A stretch of DNA of 5,589 nt from an uncultured Collinsella sp. (GTDB lineage: Bacteria > Actinomycetota > Coriobacteriia > Coriobacteriales > Coriobacteriaceae): NCBI GenBank assembly GCA_900555815.1, contig USMR01000074.1, forward strand, positions 1 through 5,589, in the 5' to 3' direction. This document shows positions 1 through 4,406 of the stretch, in pieces. Within the stretch, counting starts at the first letter, position 1, and the number at the start of each line of letters is the position of its first letter. The notes beneath the pieces were generated by a model. It was not told where the DNA came from and did no database searches. It saw nothing but the letters and a program-made list of their open reading frames with translations. Made by a program: the position numbers and the translations under genes.

Positions 1-1
1 G

Positions 2-151
2 CTACATGTCGCCGGTCGAGTTCAGGGAGGCGGGGCTGTCCCTCCCGGAATCGTCCAAATAGATGTTGCCAATCCACAGGCAGGCCCAGTGCGAGGACTT
101 GCCGACGTCTAGGCCGAGCACGGCCGCGGGCCTGGTCGATGGCGCTTTCAC
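2..151 (-). pseudogene. Truncated/chimeric IS110-family transposase N-terminus
   Basis: The reading frame from the GTG at 151 opens with KAPSTRPAAVLGLDVGKSSH followed by WACLW. This is the start of the DEDD (RuvC-like) domain of IS110-family transposases; D15 of the LDVGK motif would be the first catalytic aspartate. IS110 proteins are usually about 350-450 residues and are guided by a bridge RNA for insertion. Here the family resemblance stops at about residue 26 (near base 74). A 23-residue tail that I do not recognise (IGNIYLDDSG...) runs to a TAG at 2-4, giving only 49 codons. The other DEDD acids and the C-terminal serine domain are absent, so the product cannot be an active recombinase. 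I chose GTG 151 because GGAAGGA lies 7 nt upstream. A GTG at 205 would add 18 residues but has no good ribosome site. I read it as an IS remnant joined to foreign sequence. Whether the rest lies beyond the window is unknown. Confidence 0.7.
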
Positions 152-158
152 GGTGGTA

Positions 159-165
159 TCCTTCC
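159..165 (-). promoter_or_regulatory. Ribosome binding site fixing the IS110 fragment start
   Basis: On the minus strand GGAAGGA (165 to 159) is followed by 7 nt and then GTG at 151-149. This spacing is near ideal. It favours the internal GTG over the upstream in-frame GTG at 205, which lacks a purine-rich site. Confidence 0.6.
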
Positions 166-400
166 GGTAGTCGTTCGACCGGATGGCCTCCCCCTCGGCA
201 CTCACATTACCAGCCGCGGCGCCTGCCCGGCACTTTCCTATCAGCCGTCGGGGGCGGCGCGTCCCGCGCCGGCAGCACCCAACAGGCCCTCTCGGGGGCA
301 GGGACGTTCGGCCGTGCGCGGGCGCCCGGTCGGCGGCCCGTTCTGGGCGCGCCTCAATCGTAGCCCGAGACGGGCCCGGGCTGACAATTTCGACTGTAAT
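166..400 (-). ncRNA. GC-rich structured leader, candidate IS110 bridge-RNA region
   Basis: No convincing protein lies here; the frames that cross it resemble no family and differ in every direction. The stretch from about 211 to 382 is much richer in G and C than its flanks and dense in self-complementary segments. These include a 7-bp hairpin at 255-271 (CGGCGCG, TCC loop, then its complement), a 5-bp hairpin at 286-299 with one G-T pair, a 6-bp pairing of 322-327 with 345-350, a 5-bp pairing of 310-314 with 334-338, and AGCCCG/CGGGCT arms at 362-367 and 377-382. In the IS110 group the non-coding left end just before the transposase start encodes the bridge RNA, so position, length and strand all fit. 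The assignment is an inference. I could not identify donor- or target-binding loops, and the right end of the element needed to test them is not in the window. A generic structured leader or decayed IS end is equally possible. Confidence 0.3.
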
Positions 401-436
401 GGACGTTTTTTAACGACTAGTCATTTAAGAACGTCC
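401..436. repeat. 36-bp imperfect palindrome, REP-like
   Basis: The outer arms are GGACGTT (401-407) and AACGTCC (430-436). The centre is the perfect 8-bp palindrome GACTAGTC (415-422), and all parts share one axis between 418 and 419. Of 18 base pairs, 15 are Watson-Crick; the exceptions are 408/429 (T-G), 411/426 and 414/423. It lies 18 nt after the glutaredoxin stop codon, between that gene and the IS110 remnant. It could be a dispersed palindromic repeat, a target or end sequence of the IS element, or a weak terminator for the glutaredoxin transcript. Against a canonical terminator, the stem interior is AT-rich and no T-run follows on either strand. Confidence 0.6.
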
Positions 437-454
437 CCGATGAGTACTCTCACG

Positions 455-700
455 CTAGAGCAGGTTCTTCTGTACCCATGCGATGATGTCGCTCGATTCG
501 TAGAGTGGTTTGCCGTCGATGAACAGGCAGGGAACCTGGCGTTTTCCGCCGACGGCGATGAGTGTCTGTTCGGCATCGGAATCGGTCGAGATATTGCGCT
601 CGGGAATGGTCACGCCGTTATCGGCCAAAAAGTGCTTGACCTTTAAGCAATACGGGCAGCCGGTCATAACGTACAGCGCGAGCTCGTGATTAGTAGCCAT
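455..700 (-). CDS. Glutaredoxin (CPYC, GrxC-like)
   Basis: An 81-residue, single-domain glutaredoxin of the usual size for the family, cytosolic, with no signal peptide. The dithiol active site CPYC is at residues 15-18 after the first beta strand (LALYVMTG). The QVP segment supplies the cis-proline of the thioredoxin fold, followed by LFIDGKPLYESSDII, the usual glutathione-binding end of the fold. Such proteins reduce disulfides or glutathionylated thiols. Many actinobacteria lack glutathione, so the physiological reductant here is unknown. The start at ATG 700 is chosen because the motif spacing is then normal and TTGGAG lies 4 nt upstream. A TTG at 739 would add 13 atypical residues. The gene follows the upstream regulator gene by 51 nt on the same strand with no obvious terminator between them, so co-transcription is likely. 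No strong promoter of its own is visible. Confidence 0.9.
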   Translation of the reverse strand: MATNHELALYVMTGCPYCLKVKHFLADNGVTIPERNISTDSDAEQTLIAVGGKRQVPCLFIDGKPLYESSDIIAWVQKNLL

Positions 701-751
701 AGGTCTCCAATCGGTTGAGGTTTTGATTGAAGTACCCAAAGCCGCCGCGGT

Positions 752-1579
752 CTATGCGCGCGTCAACGAAGACTCGATGGCCTGGACCAGAAACGCCGTG
801 GCTCCGGTGGCGCAGGGCTTGTCGTAGTAGTCAACAAAGCGCTGGTCGGCAAGATAACCGTGGGCGAGGCCCAGGTACGCCTCGTCTTGGGGCTCGCATC
901 CCCAGTTGAGAGCAATCCAGCGACGATGCATCGCGACAAGCTTACGAGCCTCGTTGCTCTCTGGGTCGCCAATGCCCATGGCAATCGAGAGCTGGCCCAG
1001 AATAGCGCGTTCAAGTTCCTTCATGTCGTTCCATGTCTCGGGGTCCATGTCCAGCAACGCTTCGTTTGCTGCATCGATAGCCTCATTGCCATAGCGAGCT
1101 CGAGCCTCGGCGCCGTAGCATTCCTCGTTTTCCTGCACGGTGCGCCAGCGCTCCAGTTGCGGCAGGACGGCGCCCATGAGCGAGACGGCTTCGTCAAGCG
1201 ACATGCCGGTGTTTTGCGCCAGGCGCGGGGCACAGTCCTCGATCATCGCCTCCATCGTGGTCTCGTAGGTGTACTTGCCGTGGTCGTAGCACCACTTGCA
1301 GTAATGGTCGGTCGTGGCGCCCGTGGCATCGGTGCCGCAGTCGTCGGGCGTGAGTATCATGCCGCAGCTCTGACAATAGTGCTCGGGCATTTCGAGCAGG
1401 TGAGACAGGGGTTCTCCGGTTACGGCTGCAATGAGCTTCATCATGTCGATGCCCGGTGTGACCTCGCCACGCTCCCAACGGCTGACGGCTTGGCGTGTGA
1501 CGAAGAGCTTGGCGGCGAGCTGCTCCTGGGTAAGGTGATGGGCGCGACGGACGGCGATGAGCTTTTCTGCAAAGGCCAT
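752..1579 (-). CDS. XRE-family regulator with zinc ribbon and TipAS-like ligand domain
   Basis: A 275-residue cytosolic protein with three modules. Residues 1-62 are an XRE/Cro helix-turn-helix: LTQEQLAAKLFVTRQAVSRW, then ERGEVTP. Residues about 66-135 are a putative zinc-ribbon domain with paired cysteines C69-x2-C72 and C94-x2-C97 (CQSC...CKWC). Residues about 145-270 resemble the TipAS antibiotic-recognition fold, with the end pattern HRRWI...YLGLAHGYLADQRFVDYYD and then GATAFLVQAI. TipAS normally sits behind a MerR-type DNA-binding domain and captures thiopeptides or other bulky ligands; here it follows an XRE domain. Role inferred: a transcription regulator that senses a small molecule, possibly also zinc or redox state through the cysteines. 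ATG 1579 has AAAGGAG 5 nt upstream and a good promoter. The glutaredoxin gene follows 51 nt later. The HTH and ribbon calls are firm; the TipAS call is probable; the ligand is unknown. Confidence 0.85.
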   Translation of the reverse strand: MAFAEKLIAVRRAHHLTQEQLAAKLFVTRQAVSRWERGEVTPGIDMMKLIAAVTGEPLSHLLEMPEHYCQSCGMILTPDDCGTDATGATTDHYCKWCYDHGKYTYETTMEAMIEDCAPRLAQNTGMSLDEAVSLMGAVLPQLERWRTVQENEECYGAEARARYGNEAIDAANEALLDMDPETWNDMKELERAILGQLSIAMGIGDPESNEARKLVAMHRRWIALNWGCEPQDEAYLGLAHGYLADQRFVDYYDKPCATGATAFLVQAIESSLTRA

Positions 1580-1584
1580 AGCGG

Positions 1585-1591
1585 CTCCTTT
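1585..1591 (-). promoter_or_regulatory. Ribosome binding site of the XRE-TipAS regulator
   Basis: AAAGGAG on the minus strand, 5 nt before ATG 1579. It fixes the start immediately ahead of the helix-turn-helix. Confidence 0.75.
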
Positions 1592-1609
1592 CTGCTGGTT
1601 GATGGCTTA

Positions 1610-1638
1610 AGCATACGCGGCAGCAGGTGCCCTTCCAA
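1610..1638 (-). promoter_or_regulatory. Sigma-A-type promoter of the regulator/glutaredoxin unit
   Basis: On the minus strand TTGGAA (1638 to 1633) serves as the -35 box and TATGCT (1615 to 1610) as the -10 box, with a spacer of exactly 17 bp. The expected transcription start is near 1603, giving a leader of roughly 25 nt that contains the AAAGGAG site. It probably drives both the XRE-TipAS gene and the glutaredoxin gene. Confidence 0.6.
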
Positions 1639-1653
1639 GCAACCGTTGGTTGC
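1639..1653. promoter_or_regulatory. Dyad next to the -35 box, candidate operator
   Basis: Perfect inverted repeat GCAACC-GTT-GGTTGC. It directly abuts the upstream edge of the -35 hexamer of the divergent regulator gene, inside the 141-bp gap to trmO. XRE proteins often bind short dyads near their own promoter, so this is a reasonable site for autoregulation or activation. No second copy was noticed elsewhere in the window. Confidence 0.4.
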
Positions 1654-1707
1654 ACGACGGGGGACCGCGGCGAAGAATTGCGCGCAACGCCCCACGCCTC
1701 CATGCCG

Positions 1708-1713
1708 TACAAT
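1708..1713 (+). promoter_or_regulatory. -10 element giving a leaderless trmO transcript
   Basis: TACAAT matches the -10 consensus at five of six positions. It is followed by 7 nt and then ATG 1721, so transcription would begin at or next to the start codon. No Shine-Dalgarno sequence precedes the gene, which agrees with a leaderless mRNA, common in actinobacteria. No good -35 hexamer is seen at 16-18 bp spacing. Confidence 0.45.
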
Positions 1714-1720
1714 GACCGGC

Positions 1721-2458
1721 ATGGAACCTATTGCACACATACATACCGACCTGTCGCAGAAGTTCGGCATTCCGCGCAACAGCTTTTTGGCGCCCCATCT
1801 GCAGGGGCGCATCGTCTTTGAGCCGGAATTTGCCTCCAATGCAGCGGTTGAGGGTCTGGACTCCTTCTCTCACCTGTGGTTGCTGTGGCGCTTCGAAAAC
1901 GGAACGCCCGGCGGCACGGCAAACGACATAGCTGCCGATGCCAAGTCGCAGGACAGGTCCGGCACTAATGCCAAGTGGTCGAAAACCGTGCGTCCGCCGC
2001 GTCTGGGCGGAGCCGAGCGCGTGGGAGTGTTTGCCACGCGCAGTCCGTTTCGCCCGAATCCCATCGGGCTTACCCGCGTCAAGCTCGACCGCGTGGAGCT
2101 TACCGACGATGGCCCCGTCATCCATGTGCTGGGGGCCGATCTGCGCGATGGCACGCCCATCTACGATATCAAGCCCTACATCCCGTTTGCGGACTGCCAC
2201 CCGGATGCGACCGGCGGCTGGATTGAGGGTGCTCCGTGGCAAGAGCTCGATGTTGAGTTTCCACAAGCGCTGCAGGATATGGTCCCGCCCGCAAAGCTCC
2301 CCGGCTTGGTCGAGGTCCTTTGCCAAGATCCGCGCCGCGCGGGCAGCAAGCACGAGCCAAACCGCGTTTACCACTTAGCTTATGCTGGGCTCGACATATC
2401 TTTTACGGTCGATAAAACCCAGCTAACCGTAGTCGCCGTCAACGACGCGCAAGACTAA
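1721..2458 (+). CDS. trmO: tRNA (adenine(37)-N6)-methyltransferase TrmO
   Basis: A 245-residue member of the TrmO/TsaA/YaeB (UPF0066) family, which uses S-adenosylmethionine to methylate N6 of t6A37 in ANN-decoding tRNA (threonine tRNA in E. coli), giving m6t6A. Family landmarks appear in order: KFGIPRN (14-20); FSHLWLLWRF; TVRPPRLGG; VFATRSPFRPNPIG (103-116), the most conserved cofactor and active-site segment; DGTPIYDIKPYIPFAD; and a C-terminal LCQDPR and YHLAYAGLDISF matching the small TrmO C-terminal domain. Compared with the E. coli protein as I recall it, about 20 extra residues lie just before TVRPPRLGG, rich in A, D, S and N. ATG 1721 is preferred over ATG 1712 because a -10 box ends at 1713, but both are in frame and the upstream one would add only MTG. 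The open frame reaches back to 860 but is antisense to the regulator there. It sits alone, divergent from that regulator. Confidence 0.92.
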   Translation: MEPIAHIHTDLSQKFGIPRNSFLAPHLQGRIVFEPEFASNAAVEGLDSFSHLWLLWRFENGTPGGTANDIAADAKSQDRSGTNAKWSKTVRPPRLGGAERVGVFATRSPFRPNPIGLTRVKLDRVELTDDGPVIHVLGADLRDGTPIYDIKPYIPFADCHPDATGGWIEGAPWQELDVEFPQALQDMVPPAKLPGLVEVLCQDPRRAGSKHEPNRVYHLAYAGLDISFTVDKTQLTVVAVNDAQD

Positions 2459-2570
2459 CCAGCCATTCGTCTGAACCCGTCAAATTAAGCGCCAAACCCC
2501 ATGTCAAAATCGCCCATGCTGGTGGACAATAACGCCTACCAAAATAGTCCGCTTTGCATGGGAGCTCAGC
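2459..2570 (+). promoter_or_regulatory. Intergenic leader of the MalY/PatB gene with ribosome site
   Basis: This gap contains GGGAG at 2560-2564, 6 nt before ATG 2571, which fixes that start. A weak promoter candidate is ATGTCA (2501-2506), an 18-bp spacer and GACAAT (2525-2530); each hexamer matches only four consensus positions. No terminator for trmO is visible, so read-through from trmO is possible. Confidence 0.35.
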
Positions 2571-3785
2571 ATGAAATACGACTTTAGCTCGCTTATCGAC
2601 CGCCACGGCATGGATGCCATCGCCGTTGACTCTTGGGGCGAGATCCCCGGTATGGCTCCGAACGCACCCGACGAGGGCTTCGACCGCATTCCCATGTGGG
2701 TGGCCGACATGAACTCCGCCACGGTGCCCACGGTTCAGGAGTACATCATCAAGCGCGCTCAGCACCCCATGTTTGGCTACTTCAATCCGCGTCCCGAGTA
2801 CTTCGACCGCATCATCGAATGGCAGAGCCGTCGCAACGGCGTTGAGGACTTGGCGCCGGAGCATATCGGCTACGAAAACGGCGTGCTGGGCGGTGTCGTG
2901 TCGACGCTACGCGCGTATGTCCAGCCAGGTGATGCGGTGCTAGTCCACAGCCCTACCTACATCGGCTTTACCAAGTCCATCGAGGCCGCGGGCTATCGTA
3001 TTGTCCACAGCCCGCTTAAGCTCGACGACCAGGGCGTGTGGCGCATGGACTTTGAGGACATGGAGCGCAAGCTCGCCCAAAACCACATCCATGCCGCGGT
3101 GTTCTGCTCGCCGCACAATCCCTGCGGCCGCGTATGGGAGCGCGACGAGATTGAGCGCGCCATGGACATCTATTGCCAGCACGATTGCGTGATGATCTCG
3201 GACGAGATTTGGTCCGATATCATTCTGCCGGGTCACAAGCATATTCCGACGCAGTCGGTGAGCGAGGATGCCCGCATGCGCACGGTTGCCCTCTATGCGC
3301 CGAGCAAGACGTTTAACCTGGCGGGCCTTGTCGGCAGCTACCACATTGTCTACATCGAGACGCTGCGTGACCGCATCTGCGCCGTGTCCAACAAGACCCA
3401 CTACAACGAGATGAACGTCCTCTCCATGCATGCGCTTATCGGTGCCTACCAGCCGCAGGGCTATGAGTGGGTGGACGAGCTCAATCAAGTGCTTGCCGGC
3501 AATATCGAGTACTTCTGCAATTACGTGGACGAGCATTTTGAGGGCGTGTCCTATTCGCGTCCGCAGGGCACGTACATGGTGTTTCTGGACTGCACCGAGT
3601 GGTGCCGAGAGCATGGCCGCGATATTCAGTGGTTGCTCGATGAGGGGGCACGCGTGGGCGTGGGGTATCAGGACGGCCGCCCGTTCCACGGACCCTGCCA
3701 CATTCGCGTGAATCTGGCGCTGCCGCTTTCGCGCGTGAGGGAAGCGTGCGACCGCCTGGACCGCTACGTTTTTAATGCACGGTAA
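2571..3785 (+). CDS. MalY/PatB-family PLP-dependent C-S lyase/aminotransferase
   Basis: A 404-residue fold-type I PLP enzyme, close to the usual 390-400 residues of MalY/PatB. The start YDFSSLIDRHG...DSWGEIPG and the early IPMWVADMNSA segment are hallmarks of this subgroup. Further landmarks are GYFNPRPEYFDRIIEW, HSPTYIGF, SPHNPCGRVW with N183, SDEIWSD with D211 (pyridine-nitrogen aspartate), SKTFNLAGL with the Schiff-base lysine K246, and C-terminal HIRVNLALP with R379 for the substrate carboxylate. Family members cleave cystathionine or cysteine to pyruvate, ammonia and a thiol (homocysteine or sulfide); some have aminotransferase activity, and E. coli MalY also dampens MalT. In this organism cystathionine beta-lyase or cysteine desulfhydrase activity is likely, but the substrate cannot be set from sequence. 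Cytosolic. GGGAG lies 6 nt upstream of ATG 2571, and the gene ends just before a stable hairpin. Confidence 0.9.
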   Translation: MKYDFSSLIDRHGMDAIAVDSWGEIPGMAPNAPDEGFDRIPMWVADMNSATVPTVQEYIIKRAQHPMFGYFNPRPEYFDRIIEWQSRRNGVEDLAPEHIGYENGVLGGVVSTLRAYVQPGDAVLVHSPTYIGFTKSIEAAGYRIVHSPLKLDDQGVWRMDFEDMERKLAQNHIHAAVFCSPHNPCGRVWERDEIERAMDIYCQHDCVMISDEIWSDIILPGHKHIPTQSVSEDARMRTVALYAPSKTFNLAGLVGSYHIVYIETLRDRICAVSNKTHYNEMNVLSMHALIGAYQPQGYEWVDELNQVLAGNIEYFCNYVDEHFEGVSYSRPQGTYMVFLDCTEWCREHGRDIQWLLDEGARVGVGYQDGRPFHGPCHIRVNLALPLSRVREACDRLDRYVFNAR

Positions 3786-3795
3786 GTGTGCGCTG

Positions 3796-3837
3796 CATGT
3801 GGGGCCTTCTGCCAAGTTGGCTAGAAGGCCCCACATG
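3796..3837. terminator. Long hairpin, bidirectional terminator without U-tract
   Basis: Arms 3796-3810 (CATGTGGGGCCTTCT) and 3823-3837 are perfect complements over 15 bp. The 12-nt loop can add a 4-bp inner stem (GCCA 3811-3814 with TGGC 3818-3821). It sits 10 nt after the MalY/PatB stop and 42 nt from the stop of the convergent NimA-like gene, so it faces the 3' ends of two genes. No T-run follows on either strand, so it is not a textbook intrinsic terminator; such hairpins are often seen at 3' ends in high-GC actinobacteria. Confidence 0.8.
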
Positions 3838-3879
3838 GTAAAGCATCTGTAGCAATTGGGCGCAGACCTGCTGAGAGGC

Positions 3880-4359
3880 TTACTTTTCTTGAATCTGCTT
3901 GCCGCAAAGATGCTCAATCGTAATCTCGTAGAGCTGGACGCCCTTGATGTCTTTGGCGATTTCCTCTTCGACTTCCTCGGCAGAAGGGTAGTACTTAAGC
4001 GCGAGCTGGCGGACTTTGTCCTCGATAAACGCGGGGGTGTCATTCGCCAGGCGACAACGGCCAAAGACCACGGTACTCATAACGTAGGGAGCCCAGTCAC
4101 CGTCCTGGTGCCACTCGTTGCCGTAAACGGTAAAGCAGACCTTGTCATCGCGCTTGAGTGCGTCGACCTTGTGGCCAGCCTTGGCGCCATGGAAATAAAT
4201 CTTGTCGTGCTCGTCGTCAAAGAAGTAGTTGACGGGAATGGCGTACGGGTAGCCATCGTCGCCGTTGACGGCAAAGACGCCGCGCTTGCAGGTAGCGAGC
4301 AGTTCGCGCGCTTCCTCGTCAGTGATGGCGCGTTTCTTTCGACGTAAGGGCCTAAACAT
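3880..4359 (-). CDS. NimA-like / PNPOx-family FMN split-barrel protein
   Basis: A 159-residue protein of the pyridoxamine 5'-phosphate oxidase-like flavin reductase superfamily, in the NimA-like branch. Landmarks are ITDEEARELL, then GVFAVNGDDGYPYAIPVNYFF (about 27-47), IYFHGAKAGHKVDAL (54-68) and VCFTVYG (74-80). H57 in IYFHGA sits where NimA nitroimidazole-resistance proteins carry a conserved histidine. Related proteins bind FMN or F420-type flavins and reduce small molecules, including nitro compounds; this family is not the vitamin B6 enzyme itself. The C-terminus (VEEEIAKDIKGVQLYEITIEHLCGK) is ordinary for the family. ATG 4359 is chosen because AAAGGAAA lies about 7 nt upstream; an in-frame GTG at 4398 would add 13 poor residues. 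The gene starts 42 nt after the hybrid kinase stop on the same strand, so it may be co-transcribed or use the -10-like TATAGT in that gap. Substrate unknown. Confidence 0.85.
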   Translation of the reverse strand: MFRPLRRKKRAITDEEARELLATCKRGVFAVNGDDGYPYAIPVNYFFDDEHDKIYFHGAKAGHKVDALKRDDKVCFTVYGNEWHQDGDWAPYVMSTVVFGRCRLANDTPAFIEDKVRQLALKYYPSAEEVEEEIAKDIKGVQLYEITIEHLCGKQIQEK

Positions 4360-4400
4360 CGTTGGTTTCCTTTCTGGTCGTGCGTGGTGGTTGAGCACAA

Positions 4401-4406
4401 ACTATA
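4401..4406 (-). promoter_or_regulatory. Possible -10 box of the NimA-like gene
   Basis: TATAGT on the minus strand matches five of six -10 positions and overlaps the TAG stop of the histidine kinase gene. The expected start near 4394 would leave a leader of about 35 nt containing AAAGGAAA. No recognisable -35 box is seen 17 bp upstream, so it is only a candidate. Confidence 0.3.

Noticed and set aside
25..46. GGGAGG/CCTCCC hairpin in the unrecognised tail of the IS110 fragment
   Set aside because: Only 6 bp with a 10-nt loop; this is expected by chance in such GC-rich DNA, and no T-run or gene end explains it.
206..440. CRISPR-like or tandem repeat array in the GC-rich left region
   Set aside because: The repeated GC motifs are short, irregularly spaced and inverted rather than direct; no unit-spacer periodicity is present.
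314..646. Plus-strand 110-residue open frame across the palindrome and glutaredoxin
   Set aside because: Half of it is antisense to the CPYC glutaredoxin and the rest runs through the palindrome; no ribosome site or homology.
860..1720. A 532-residue plus-strand open frame starting at 860, extending trmO upstream
   Set aside because: Residues before 1721 are antisense to the XRE-TipAS gene and match no TrmO feature; the high GC content keeps the frame open by chance.
1607..2374. Minus-strand 255-residue open frame opposite trmO
   Set aside because: Its translation has no family features, and the opposite strand carries a complete, motif-rich TrmO.
2940..4064. Minus-strand 374-residue open frame opposite the MalY/PatB gene
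   Set aside because: It is antisense to conserved PLP-enzyme motifs, crosses the terminator hairpin and enters the NimA-like gene in another frame.
3856..4347. Plus-strand 163-residue open frame opposite the NimA-like gene
   Set aside because: It is a hydrophobic mirror translation of the real gene and has no ribosome site.
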